Assembly: GCA_014084085.1 (NCBI GenBank)
Contig: NPFB01000126.1
Location: 127,521-161,061, forward strand
Direction of reading: 5' to 3'
DNA from: Hondaea fermentalgiana
Lineage: Eukaryota; Sar; Bigyra; Thraustochytrida; Thraustochytriidae
DNA length: 33,541 nucleotides
The notes under the pieces are model-generated. The model was not told where the DNA came from. It saw nothing but the letters and a program-made list of their open reading frames with translations, and searched no databases. The first letter of the stretch is position 1, and each line of letters opens with the position of its first letter. A program made the position numbers and the translations under genes. Shown here one piece after another: positions 8,040-17,662 of this stretch.

Positions 8040-11000
8040 ATGTGCAGCAGTTTTAGCAGCAGCAGCAGTGGCCAATGCTTGAAGTGCAAGGATAGCCGAC
8101 AGACATTACGAGCACGCGGCGCGATGGGCGCCTTGGCCTCGCTTCCCGCCGAAGACCTGGGCGGGATTAACCTCAAAGGAACCGTGGAAGAGGTCGGCGA
8201 CGTGGATGATGCCCAGCTCCTGCACACTGCGGAAAGCTTCCTCCTCGACATCCTCGAAGCGCGAGCTCCTCTAAGGAGCCCTTGGACCGCGGAGCTGCAC
8301 GACGCGCTTGGATTTGAGCACGAATCGAAGACCATTGACAATCTGTACATTCGTCTGGCCAAGACGCAAGAGTCAGAGGGCGCTTCCAATGAACCTGAAA
8401 CTTTGAATACTTCGGCTGTAGTGCAGCATGGAGATGGCTCTTCGTGGCAGAATGCACGACTTTCGGCCGACGGGCTCCGCATCGTAGACTCTCTCTGTAT
8501 ACAAGCAATTCACGCCCATGAAGCGAGCGCGCCTGACCTCATGACAGACACCGTGCTTGGCCAGGTCTTTGTCGGCGCGCATGAGTATTGGGGGCAAACA
8601 GTCGTGCTCGAGATGGAGCACCCTGAGAATGCCGAGACCACGACAGGTCGACTACTTCTTTCGATTGAAGCTGGCTTGCCGTGGAGCGAGGCGGACGAGC
8701 CGTCTGCAGAGGCCTCTGTGATCCAGCTTTTGGCGGACCTACCCACGCAGTATCTTCGTGAAAATTGCGTTCGTGTCTTGCAGGGCGCACTGCAGCTCGT
8801 GCTGGAATTTCGACGAGCCGGCGTCACGAACCCAGTCGGTTTTGCTCTCAAAGAAAAGGCTACATTCTCGAGCTTATTGCATCGACTTTTCGCTGCGGCG
8901 GAAGAAGATCGTTTCGATGAGCTCATGCACGAGATATGCCAGACCGCTACTCCGCATGCTCTCGAAGAGGTCGAAGCACAGCGATTGGCGCGTTTGCCAT
9001 CCCTCCAGCATCTCTCAGAACCGTTGCAGCATCAGCAACATCAACAACAGCTTATTCAGCAAGAAGAGCCAATGATGATCCAACAACAGCAGCAGCAGGA
9101 ACAGCAGTTCATTAAGCAAGAAGAACCACTGATGATGCAACAACAACAGCAGCAAGAGCAGCTCATCCAGCAAGAGGAACCGATGATGATGCAACAGCAG
9201 CAACAGCAGCAACAACAGCAAATCCAACAACAAGAAATCATGCAAAGCATGCAAGAAACACTGTCGCAGTTCCCAACAGCTGACCGTAAAATCGTCGTCA
9301 GACGTGAAATCCGCCTCATGCCGCGAGAAGACCAGGAACGCTTTGTGACCGCCGTAAAGAAACTGATGGAAAGCGAAGATCAGGGTGGATCCGAATGGCT
9401 TCGGCTCGCGGGTTACCACGGGTGGCCGAGCAATGATGGCAAGGGGTTCTGCGTGCATCGCGCTGAAGCCTTTCCAGGATGGCATCGCGCGTACTTGCTC
9501 GCTCTCGAGGAAGCCCTCCAAGAAGCTGACCGAGCACTAGGCCGCGACGGGATGATTGCGCTCCCGTACTGGGACTTTTCGCAATATGAGGTGAATGGAG
9601 AGATTGTTCCGCGAATCGTGCGCGAGGCCTTTGGAGAAAATTTTGCCTTTCCCGAAAACTTTTTTCCGACAGACGCAATGCAAAACGCTTCGCGTGGCGT
9701 CCAGCGGTTCGTTGAGACGCAGTTCAAGAGGCTTAACAACGATGATCGCGTCTTGCGTAAACTGCAAAAGGCAGCAGTGCGCGAAAAATCAAACGAGTGT
9801 CTGGACACGTTTACGAATCTTGAACACTGGCAGCACGCTTCGACGGAGAACAAGCGCAGTGAATCCGTGGAGTCGCCGCACAATGCCACGCACAACGCAC
9901 TTGGGTATCCTCTGACCTCTCTCAAATTCGCCGCCTTTCATCCAATGTTCTGGCTGCTTCACTGCAATGCAGACCGGCAGTACGAGAAATACATACAAAT
10001 CGAGACGCGCGAAGAGTGTTTGGCAGAGCTCCGCAACCACCAAGCAATGATTGCGGCTTCGGGCGGGAAGAATCTCTTCCTTGACGAGCTTAAACCGTTT
10101 CAGCGGCCTGCGGCCCTTGGCAAAGGAGGTTTCACCCTGGAGGACACGCTGCTGCCACTTGCAGAACTCGGATATGCCTATGATAACTTGCCCCCGCGAC
10201 CCAAGCAGATGATGCGCGAGCTGCCGGCGTTTGCCTTGCTTCGGAATGTGGACGTTGCCACGAAGCTGCTCGACGCAGATGGAGAAATGAAGAGCTTTGA
10301 TGTACACATTTTTGTGTGCCGCAAGGATGCGACGGACCGTGCCGAGCAGCGTGCAGCGTTGGAGAATGCTATTGCCGCCAAAGAGTCAAATCAGGCATTC
10401 GATGTCTGGGCAGATGCCCAAGCAGCGTATGCTGGCGTGTGCACGTTGTTTGGTGGCAAAGGTCCTGCTTGCAAGAATTGTCGCGAGAACAAAGTGATTC
10501 ATGCGCGCGTCAACCTGAACGACGCGCTCGCGCGTCTTGACGTGTCGAGCCGGCACGAAATCGAGATCCTTGCCGCTGTCTGCGAGGACGAAGTGGGCGC
10601 GCTTGTTCTTTTGGAGCAAGTGCAAGAGGTATTCGGGCCTGGCGTCGAAATTCCTGCTCCCGAAATTGTCGGTCCTGCCCTTGAGAAAAGCCATGCACAA
10701 GAAGCGCTCAAGTCCGAAGCCGCTGATATTGTGGCGATTCAAGGGGCGCTCGCCCAGCGAGGGTTTTATGGTGGCGCGCTTGACGGCGACCACGGGCCGC
10801 GGACGAATGCGGCAGTAGTTTCGATGCAAGAGTTTGCAGGCGTCGCTCGGGATGGGGTTGTTGGGCCCATCACGAGGGCAGCTTTGCGTGTCCCTCGCGT
10901 GGATGTGCATCATGACGCACGAGAGGAGTCAGCATCGACGCTGCGCACGGGCGCCATCTCGTACTTTGTCGGTGCTTCACCTGGATATCTGGAGCGCAAC

Positions 11001-11438
11001 CAAGTCATTGCGGTGATCAAAGAGGCTCTCGACGAATGGGCAAGTGCTGGGACAGTGAGCTTTTCTCAAGTGGACTCTCGCGAGGCTGCCGACTTGTACA
11101 TTGGTTGGGCCGATCATACGGACGATAATCAGATGCTCTTCGATGGGCCCGGCGGCGAAATTGCTCGTGCTGACGCGTCAAGCATCACGTTTGATGTTTC
11201 CGAGCGGTGGTCATGTGGCGAGCCTATGGCGTCAAACCCGCTTGCAAAGAAAGAGGCCATGAGCAGAAAGCGGCACGTCGTCGGTCGTCGCGTCTTCAGC
11301 GTCAAAGCAGTATGTCTTCACGAGATTGGCCACGTGCTTGGGCTTCATCACCAGTCAACAGGGGTGATGGCTCCGTACTATGCAGCACGGCGCACGAAGC
11401 TCAGCGCCGAAGACAAGGCATTGCTGCTGATTCAATGA
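8040..11438 (+). CDS. Tyrosinase / peptidoglycan-binding / matrixin fusion protein
   Basis: 1132 aa. Residues 40-320 are unrecognised, alpha-helix-like sequence. Residues 326-400 are a Gln-rich repeat. Residues 415-650 are a type-3 copper domain: CuA His460, His473 and His482; the PYWDFS motif at 509-514; CuB His614 and His618 (HNATH) and His641 in FHPMFWLLHCNADR. Residues 730-870 resemble the C-terminal beta-sandwich of molluscan hemocyanins, with FGGKGPACKNC. A PG_binding_1-like domain lies at 893-950 (IQGALAQRGFYGG, DGVVGPITRAAL). A matrixin (M10) domain ends the chain with zinc motif HEIGHVLGLHH (1094-1104) and Met-turn GVMAPY. The last two domains are in the usual matrix metalloprotease order, but no cysteine-switch PRCGxPD is seen. 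No signal peptide is visible. ATG 8040 is the first after an in-frame stop at 8001; ATG 8124 is an alternative. Phenol oxidation and proteolysis are inferred. Confidence 0.85.
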   Translation: MCSSFSSSSSGQCLKCKDSRQTLRARGAMGALASLPAEDLGGINLKGTVEEVGDVDDAQLLHTAESFLLDILEARAPLRSPWTAELHDALGFEHESKTIDNLYIRLAKTQESEGASNEPETLNTSAVVQHGDGSSWQNARLSADGLRIVDSLCIQAIHAHEASAPDLMTDTVLGQVFVGAHEYWGQTVVLEMEHPENAETTTGRLLLSIEAGLPWSEADEPSAEASVIQLLADLPTQYLRENCVRVLQGALQLVLEFRRAGVTNPVGFALKEKATFSSLLHRLFAAAEEDRFDELMHEICQTATPHALEEVEAQRLARLPSLQHLSEPLQHQQHQQQLIQQEEPMMIQQQQQQEQQFIKQEEPLMMQQQQQQEQLIQQEEPMMMQQQQQQQQQQIQQQEIMQSMQETLSQFPTADRKIVVRREIRLMPREDQERFVTAVKKLMESEDQGGSEWLRLAGYHGWPSNDGKGFCVHRAEAFPGWHRAYLLALEEALQEADRALGRDGMIALPYWDFSQYEVNGEIVPRIVREAFGENFAFPENFFPTDAMQNASRGVQRFVETQFKRLNNDDRVLRKLQKAAVREKSNECLDTFTNLEHWQHASTENKRSESVESPHNATHNALGYPLTSLKFAAFHPMFWLLHCNADRQYEKYIQIETREECLAELRNHQAMIAASGGKNLFLDELKPFQRPAALGKGGFTLEDTLLPLAELGYAYDNLPPRPKQMMRELPAFALLRNVDVATKLLDADGEMKSFDVHIFVCRKDATDRAEQRAALENAIAAKESNQAFDVWADAQAAYAGVCTLFGGKGPACKNCRENKVIHARVNLNDALARLDVSSRHEIEILAAVCEDEVGALVLLEQVQEVFGPGVEIPAPEIVGPALEKSHAQEALKSEAADIVAIQGALAQRGFYGGALDGDHGPRTNAAVVSMQEFAGVARDGVVGPITRAALRVPRVDVHHDAREESASTLRTGAISYFVGASPGYLERNQVIAVIKEALDEWASAGTVSFSQVDSREAADLYIGWADHTDDNQMLFDGPGGEIARADASSITFDVSERWSCGEPMASNPLAKKEAMSRKRHVVGRRVFSVKAVCLHEIGHVLGLHHQSTGVMAPYYAARRTKLSAEDKALLLIQ
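9025..9240. repeat. Gln-rich coding repeat in the tyrosinase fusion gene
   Basis: CAA/CAG codons dominate. Three imperfect units of roughly 19-22 residues can be read, each built as (L/F)I(Q/K)QEEP(M/L)MM or MMI followed by a Gln run (residues about 338-390 of the protein). The repeat sits between the unrecognised N-terminal region and the copper domain and probably forms a flexible spacer; its length is likely variable between strains. Confidence 0.85.
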
Positions 11439-11787
11439 TAACCTTGATAAGAAACTCTAGTGTGACTTGGAAAACAGGGAAATAAGAAAGAAGACAAAGA
11501 GAGATTGTAACGCCAGTCAAATCGCAATGGAGCCGCAGTTTAAAGAGACGCTGGCACCACAAGCGCGAGGCGACATCCCTTCCTTTCGATTCGCGGACAG
11601 TTGAATTTGGTGTGTACCATGTAATGTTCTTTGCTGAGGGCAAAATTCGTACGATATCGTGCGCTGCGATCGCCTCTACCTTTCCAAAATTTGGCACGAA
11701 AGAAGAAGAACAACAACAACAACAACAACAACAAGACAAAAGTGAAGAGGTATAAAGAGAGATGACATATAAAATTTGCGTCCGTGT
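11439..11787. other. Convergent 3' intergenic region with (CAA)n
   Basis: This lies between the 3' ends of the tyrosinase-matrixin gene (plus) and the first acyl-CoA synthetase (minus). It contains an agaagaagaa run followed by about eight CAA triplets at 11700-11734. It presumably holds the two 3' untranslated regions and end-processing signals; no gene is seen. Confidence 0.5.
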
Positions 11788-13596
11788 TTAGAGCTTGGAC
11801 TTGGGGTTCTTTTGCTGCTCGGAGAGGATCTTGTTGTCCTCGATGATCTGACGGATCTCGCGCTTGACGATCTTGCCGGTGGCGCCGCGAGGAAGCTGCT
11901 CGGACCAAATGTACAAGTGCGTGGGGCACTCGAACTTGGCGAGGTCCTCGCACTTGGCAACGATCTCCTCGAGCGTCAGCTTGGCACCGTTCTTGGGGAA
12001 GACGACGATACCAACCTCCTCGCCAAGAGTGGGGTGGGGAACGGGAATGGCGGCGCACTCGGCGACACCAGGGTGCTGGTAGACACCGTCCTCGACGGCG
12101 ACGCAAGAAATGTTCTCACCTCCACGGATGATAATCTCCTTGGTGCGGCCGCCCAGGTGCAGGTAACCTCCCTCGTCGATGTGGCCAACATCGCCGGTGC
12201 GCAGCCATCCATCGGCAGTCATGGTATCCGCGGTGGCCTCGGGCTTACGCCAGTACTCCTTGAGGTTTGCGGCGCCCTTGACCATGACATTACCCTTTTG
12301 GCCAGCGGGCAGGGGCTTGTCGTTGTCGTCCCAGATGGCAATCTGCATGCTCGGCGTAGCGCGACCGCAGCTGGTGGGGCGCTCGGCATACGTATCACCA
12401 TCGTTGAGGCAGGTAAGGGCGTTGGTTTCGGTCATGCCAAAGCCCTGCAGAGGGGCAGCGCTCTTGAAGTTGCTCTGCACGTCCTTGACCATTGTCGAGG
12501 GGGGGGCAGCACCGCCACCGCCAACAGCCTCGAGAGAGCTGGTGTCGTATTTTTTAAAGTTAGGATGGTTCATCATGTCGAGGACCATGGTGGGCACACC
12601 AGTAAAGTTGGTAATGCGCTCGCGCTCGATGAGCTGGAGGGCCTGCTCGATGTTCCACTTGTCCATCATGACCATCTTGCGGCCAATGACAAAGGAGAGG
12701 AAGAAGACCGAGTGGAGGCCCGTGGCGTGGAAGAGAGGCACGTTGAGCAGGACGGCAAAGTGTTTGGGGTCGACCTCCTCCGGCGTGAAGGTTTTTCCGG
12801 CCTTGACGGCAGCCATCATCTTTTGGCGGATACTGTGCGCCACGGCGCAAGTGATGGCGTGGCAGATGCTGCGGTGGGTGAGCACGACACCCTTGGGATG
12901 GCCCGTCGTGCCCGAGGTGTACATGATGAGGGCATTGTCGTCCTTGCCGGCAGTGAGAGGCGGCATGGCGTCGCCGCGGCGCTTAGACACGACGTCCTTG
13001 TACATGAGGAGCTTGGGATGGGGCTCAACGCTTCCGGCGTTAGCGTCGTCGAAGAGGATGACCTTTTCGAGGTTGGTGAGCTTGTCGAGAATGGGGACGA
13101 GGAGCTTGTAGCGGTCGAGATCGCAGAGCACGATCTTGGTGCCCGAGTTGTCGAGGCCGTACTCGAGCTCCTTGGTCTTCCACCACGAGTTCATGGGCAC
13201 GCAGGTGGCCCCGACCGAGGTGGACGCCATGACGCCGATGGCGTACTCGGGTCGGTTTTTGGAGACGATGCAGACGCGGTCGAGGGTCTTGACGCCAAAA
13301 TCGTTAATGAGCGCAGATCCGAGGGCGGAGGCCTCCTCGTCGGCCTCGCGAAAGGTGTAGCGTTTGTCCTCATAGACGAGGAACGGGTTGTCGAGGTTTC
13401 CGGTCGCCTTGGGGAAGCTGAAGAGGTCTACAAGCGTCTGGGGGCCGTTCGGGTACACCTGGTACTTGACGCCCTTGTGATGCGGGGCATGGTTCTCCTC
13501 GAACGCGATGACCTCCTCGCGCATCTCCAGCAGCGTCCCGGGCGCGTGCAGCGTCGCGTCGATCGCCGCCTCCTGCTCCTTGGTCAGCGCCGGCAT
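11788..13596 (-). CDS. Peroxisomal acyl-CoA synthetase (array member 1)
   Basis: 602 aa, AMP-forming (ANL superfamily) acid-CoA ligase. Core motifs are intact: ATP P-loop YTSGTTGHPKGV (226-237), GGGGAAPPST (359-368), GFGMTETN (385-392), hinge region GWLRTGDVG (463-471), GRTKEIIIRGGENIS (483-497) and PRGATGKIVKRE with the catalytic Lys at about 574. It activates a carboxylic acid with ATP to an acyl-adenylate and then the CoA thioester. The C-terminus KSKL is a PTS1 signal, so peroxisomal import is expected. There is no transmembrane segment. ATG follows a gagaag leader. It is the last of five same-strand paralogs in transcription direction, closest to members 2 and 3 (shared LSEQQK tail linker). 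Fatty-acid substrate is likely, but chain length cannot be read from sequence; an aromatic acid is possible. Confidence 0.9.
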   Translation of the reverse strand: MPALTKEQEAAIDATLHAPGTLLEMREEVIAFEENHAPHHKGVKYQVYPNGPQTLVDLFSFPKATGNLDNPFLVYEDKRYTFREADEEASALGSALINDFGVKTLDRVCIVSKNRPEYAIGVMASTSVGATCVPMNSWWKTKELEYGLDNSGTKIVLCDLDRYKLLVPILDKLTNLEKVILFDDANAGSVEPHPKLLMYKDVVSKRRGDAMPPLTAGKDDNALIMYTSGTTGHPKGVVLTHRSICHAITCAVAHSIRQKMMAAVKAGKTFTPEEVDPKHFAVLLNVPLFHATGLHSVFFLSFVIGRKMVMMDKWNIEQALQLIERERITNFTGVPTMVLDMMNHPNFKKYDTSSLEAVGGGGAAPPSTMVKDVQSNFKSAAPLQGFGMTETNALTCLNDGDTYAERPTSCGRATPSMQIAIWDDNDKPLPAGQKGNVMVKGAANLKEYWRKPEATADTMTADGWLRTGDVGHIDEGGYLHLGGRTKEIIIRGGENISCVAVEDGVYQHPGVAECAAIPVPHPTLGEEVGIVVFPKNGAKLTLEEIVAKCEDLAKFECPTHLYIWSEQLPRGATGKIVKREIRQIIEDNKILSEQQKNPKSKL

Positions 13597-14475
13597 CTTC
13601 TCTGCCTTCTCTCCTTCTCACACGCACGCTGCTCCCTTGCTCCGCTCGCTCTGCGTTGACTCTGCGCTTGCTCTGCACTCGCTCGCTCGCTTCCTCGACT
13701 CCCTCGTTGCAGATCCGGGTTTGCTCTCTCCCCCTCGCTCCCGATCTTCTTTCTCCTGGGTGCCGGAAGGAGGCGCGCCTAGCCGCCGCCTAGGCCCTGC
13801 TACCCGCACACCGCCGCACGGTTTGTTTCTCTGCGCCTGTTTGTTTGCCCAGATAATCGCAGGCCAGACAGACCCAACCCGCCTGTCGTCCCAGTCCGTG
13901 TCCACCTCGGCAGCCACAGCCACTGCCACGCCACTAGTACGTCGCGATCCTTGCCGTTGATTTGATCACTCCTCCCCACCCCGCGCAGCCGCAGCGGTAT
14001 CCTTCGCGAGCTCCCCCTCCTCTGGCTCGAACGACACAAGCTCCCGAGTTCACAGACAGCTGCAGCAGCTGCAGGCGGGTGGATAAAAGCGAAGGAAGAA
14101 ACAAGCGCTGCTCGTGCTGCAGGCACGCACGCAGGGCGCGCGCGGTTGCGGCACGGCCTAGGAAAAACGCACGCCGCTGCCGCGAGCGTCTCCCTGCCGT
14201 CGATCCAAGGCTGCGGCGGCGAGCGGCGGGCGACGGAAAGATACGAATCGACTCACGAGGGCGCGAGCAACCATCCAAAGCGCCGCAGCCGCACCGCTTT
14301 CTTTCTTGCGGCGCGGACTGTAGCTCTCTAGCGCGTAGCAGGTGCGGTAGTTAGTCAGCTGGGTCGGTCCGACGCGCCGCCTCGGTCCGCCTCGCGCCGC
14401 CGGTCCTCTTTTCTCTCCTCCTCTTTTCTCCGCAGCGTGGTTCTCCTCTGGATCTGCTTTTCTAGCTCCCGTTCT

Positions 14476-14517
14476 CGCCCGCGACGGTCCCGCCCGCGAC
14501 GGTCCCGCCCGCGACGA
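14476..14517. repeat. 15-bp tandem repeat (cgcccgcgacggtcc)
   Basis: Two identical 15-bp units (14476-14490, 14491-14505) and a partial third. GC-rich intergenic repeat. Confidence 0.8.
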
Positions 14518-14595
14518 TGCTCGCGCTCGCCCGCGCCTCGGCTTCCGCGTTGGCGTGACTTGGCTCGCCGCCTGCGAGGCGCCTGCGACGCGACG

Positions 14596-14624
14596 CGAGG
14601 CGAGGCGAGGCGAGGCGAGGCGAG
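14596..14624. repeat. (CGAGG)n microsatellite
   Basis: Five consecutive cgagg pentamers plus a partial unit. It is intergenic, about 1 kb upstream of the array member 1 start. Confidence 0.8.
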
Positions 14625-15004
14625 CGATGCACGCCGCGCCGCGTCGTCAGAGCGCGGGAGGGGAGGACTGGCAGGCTGGCCCCGGGAAGCCCCGCGGCGC
14701 GAGGTCCCCGGACCTCGCGCGGGCGCGCGCCGGGCTGAGAGCGCTCGGGGGAGCCTAGCGAGCGAGGGAGCGAGGGAGAACCAAGCAAGCAAGCAAGCAT
14801 GGAGAAAGAAAGCGCGCATTGCATGCATGGAGATCGAAGATAAGTTAGAGAGAGAGCTACACCGCTGCAAGGCTCGGACGATGATGGTCGCATGAGGATC
14901 GTGCAGCGGTTGGCATGCGGACAGCAAAGGTCGCTTGACTGAGAACCACAGCTCAGGCGCCGGACAATAGGATAATCGCAGTCAGGTCACCGAACGACAG
15001 TAGT

Positions 15005-16822
15005 TTAGAGCTTGGAGGCGGGCGCCTGCTTCTGCTGCTCGGAGAGCAGCTTCTTGTCCTCGATAATCTGGCGGATGTCGCGCTTGACGATCTTGCCGGT
15101 GGCCCCACGCGGAAGCTGCTCGGGCCAAAGGTACAGGTGCGTCGGACACTCGAACTTGGCGAGGTCGCTGCACTTGGCGACGATCTCCTCGAGCGTCAGC
15201 TTGGCGCCGTTCTTGGGGAAAACGACAATGCCGACCTCCTCGCCGAGCGAGGGGTGAGGAACAGGGATGGCCGCGCACTCGGCGACGCCAGGGTGCTGGT
15301 AGACGCCATCCTCGACGGTGACGCAGGAAATATTCTCGCCACCTCGGATGATGATCTCCTTGGTGCGCCCTCCGAGGTAGAGGTACCCCTCCTCATCGAG
15401 ATGGCCAACGTCCCCGGTGCGCAGCCAGCCGTCACGCGTGATGGTGTCGGCCGTGGCCTCCGGCTTGCGCCAGTACTCCTTCATGACAGAGGCCGACTTG
15501 ACCATTACATTACCCTTTTGGCCAGTGGGCACAGGCTTGTCGTTGTCGTCCCAGATGGCAAGTAGAAGTGTTGGCACGGCGCGGCCGCAGCTCGTGGGCT
15601 TGGCGCAATAGGCGTCACCATCCGTGAGCACGGAAAGGGCATTCGTCTCCGTCATGCCAAAGCCCTGGGTGGGCGCGGCGTTTTTAAAGTTCTTGCCAAT
15701 GTCCTTGGTGATGGTGCTCGGAGGCGCCGCCCCGCCGCCGCCCACGGCCTCGAGCGAGCTGGTGTCATACTTGCTAAAGTTCGGGTGGTTCATCATGTCG
15801 AGCACCATGGTCGGCACACCCGTGAAAGCTGTGATGCGCTCGCGCTCCACGAGCTGAAGTGCACGCTCCGGATTCCACTTGCTCATCATGACGATCTTGC
15901 GACAAGTCACGATGGAGATCATGCAAACGGCATGAAGACCCGTGGCATGGAAAAGGGGCACATTGAGCAGAACGCCAGCTTTGCTCAACTCTTCAGGCGT
16001 GGGCTCTTCGGCAGTGGGTGTGATACCCGCTTTGACGGCGGCAACGGTTTTGTTCAGCACAGCATGGGCAATCGCTGAGAAAAGAGCGTGGCAAATGCTG
16101 CGATGCGTCATCACCACGCCTTTGGGGTGGCCCGTGGTGCCAGACGTATACATGATGAGAGCGTTTTCGTCTTTGCTCGCGGTGAACGGCGGCATCGTTG
16201 CGCCCTGGTGCTTGGCGACGGCATCGTCGTAGGCGATGCGCTTGGCGTGCGGCGCAAAGGCATCGGTGCCCGGCCCGTTGAGCAGAAGAACCTTTTCAAC
16301 GGTGTCGAGTTTGTCGAGAATTGGCTCGAGGAACTTGTAGCGATCCGCGTCACAAATGACAACTTTAGTGCCCGAGTTCTCGAGTCCGTACTCGAGCTCT
16401 TTGGTCTTCCACCACGAGTTCATCGGTACAAAGCAGGCGCCGACCGAGGTCACGGCAATGAAGGCCACCAAGTACTCGATGCGGTTCTTGGAGACGGCGC
16501 AGACACGATCGCCCCGCTGCACGCCAAATCCGTTCACAAGGACGTCCCCGAGAGCTGCGGCTTCGGCATAGACCTGGGTAAAGGTCCTGCGGTCATCCTC
16601 AAAGACGAGAAACTCGTTTTCCATCACGCCCTTCGCCTTGGGAATCTCAAACACGTCGACCAAGGTTTGTGGCGCGTTGGGAAAGACCTTATACTTGACG
16701 CCCTCGTGGTGAGGCGCGTGCTTGTCCGGGAAGGCAATGACCTCTTCCCGAAGCTCCAGCAGCGTGCCGGGCGCGAACACCTTTTCCGCGATCGCATCCT
16801 CGAACGGCCCTCGGCTCATCAT
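15005..16822 (-). CDS. Peroxisomal acyl-CoA synthetase (array member 2)
   Basis: 605 aa, close paralog of array member 3 (both share AIAEKVFAPGTLLE near the N-terminus and many identical blocks). The P-loop YTSGTTGHPKGV is at 225-236, GFGMTETN follows the GGGGAAPPST loop, and PRGATGKIVKRD near the end carries the catalytic Lys at about 577. All adenylation and thioesterification motifs are intact. The C-terminus ASKL is a canonical PTS1. A variable, Pro/Glu-rich loop lies about 40 residues after the P-loop (near 265-285) and differs in each array member. Two ATGs in tandem open the frame (16822, 16819), preceded by ggaaag; either may be used with little effect. Expected to make acyl-CoA in the peroxisome for beta-oxidation; substrate not known. 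Confidence 0.9.
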   Translation of the reverse strand: MMSRGPFEDAIAEKVFAPGTLLELREEVIAFPDKHAPHHEGVKYKVFPNAPQTLVDVFEIPKAKGVMENEFLVFEDDRRTFTQVYAEAAALGDVLVNGFGVQRGDRVCAVSKNRIEYLVAFIAVTSVGACFVPMNSWWKTKELEYGLENSGTKVVICDADRYKFLEPILDKLDTVEKVLLLNGPGTDAFAPHAKRIAYDDAVAKHQGATMPPFTASKDENALIMYTSGTTGHPKGVVMTHRSICHALFSAIAHAVLNKTVAAVKAGITPTAEEPTPEELSKAGVLLNVPLFHATGLHAVCMISIVTCRKIVMMSKWNPERALQLVERERITAFTGVPTMVLDMMNHPNFSKYDTSSLEAVGGGGAAPPSTITKDIGKNFKNAAPTQGFGMTETNALSVLTDGDAYCAKPTSCGRAVPTLLLAIWDDNDKPVPTGQKGNVMVKSASVMKEYWRKPEATADTITRDGWLRTGDVGHLDEEGYLYLGGRTKEIIIRGGENISCVTVEDGVYQHPGVAECAAIPVPHPSLGEEVGIVVFPKNGAKLTLEEIVAKCSDLAKFECPTHLYLWPEQLPRGATGKIVKRDIRQIIEDKKLLSEQQKQAPASKL

Positions 16823-17662
16823 CTTTCCTTCCTTGCTCTGCTCTGTTTTCTCAAGAGCTCTGAGATGCTCTGTGTTGCTGTTCTCCCAGTCTTCCTCGGT
16901 CGCAGTTGCAGCTTTGCCGCTTCCCCGCCCATTGTCTCCCTGCCTGTCTCCGTGCGCTTGCCTGTCGCACAGTATTCCCCTTTTCGATCCTGCATCGCAC
17001 CGTCGCAGTCACACTGTCAGGTGTCCCGATAGACCTTGACGGGGCCAATTACCGCCAGCAACCGCGGTATCTTTCTCGCGGTCGGACCGCACGCGCCGGT
17101 CCGCCGGGCGAGGAGACGACCGCTCGTCCCGACTCCGGACGCGCGCGACAATGACGGCGGCGAGAAAGGGATCCCAAGTTTGGCAAGGAACGACAGCGAC
17201 TGCGGATTGCGGTGCGATGCGCGACAGAGTCAGAGAACATTACTGTAGCCAGGTAGACGTATACAACCATCTACATCAGCCGTACTACTTACTATACGAT
17301 AAGTGCATCTTCATTTGTATTTATGGCATGGCTTTATCCGCTAATCGTTGATTCCATGAGTATGCTCGTGCGTGTATTTACAGACTTCTTCGAGACCTGT
17401 CAGGTAGTCGTTGTTGGCGCAACAGGACTTGGAGAAGGCCGGGATTCTGGCCGCCAAAAGAGGGGTCGAGCTATAAACGGAAAATTGCCGCACTGGCGGA
17501 AACAATGAACCGATGACTCCAACTCGCGCCTCAGGCTAGACGGACAACTTACTTGACTGCTTTATAAAAAAAACAACGATTTGCTTTGCTGTACTGGGAA
17601 AAAAGAGAAGAGGAGAGAGTCGACGAGAAAGAGAAAGAAGAGGAATGTACCACTCGGGGCGA
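16823..17662. other. Intergenic region upstream of array member 2
   Basis: This holds the promoter and leader of array member 2 and the 3' flank of member 3. The part next to member 3 (about 17220-17600) is distinctly richer in A and T than the genes and includes tttataaaaaaaac. No tRNA or conserved frame is found. Confidence 0.5.

Larger units (their letters stand above)
13597..15004. other. Intergenic region upstream of array member 1
   Basis: This holds the promoter and leader of array member 1 and the 3' flank of member 2, both on minus. The first 100 bases next to the start are pyrimidine-rich on plus (a purine-rich leader on the transcript). The middle (14340-14770) is extremely GC-rich with two tandem repeats, listed separately. 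An Arg-rich open frame (14355-14927, minus) shows no domain and follows the repeats, so I do not call it a gene. Confidence 0.5.

Noticed and set aside
11776..13659. 627-codon plus-strand open frame covering synthetase member 1
   Set aside because: It is the exact antisense of a gene with all catalytic motifs. High GC removes stop-generating codons on the other strand; the translation is Val/Leu/Asp/Gly-rich with no domain.
14355..14927. 190-aa minus-strand frame in the gap upstream of synthetase member 1
   Set aside because: Its Arg-rich second half is the translation of the 15-bp and CGAGG repeats; no domain and no supporting context.
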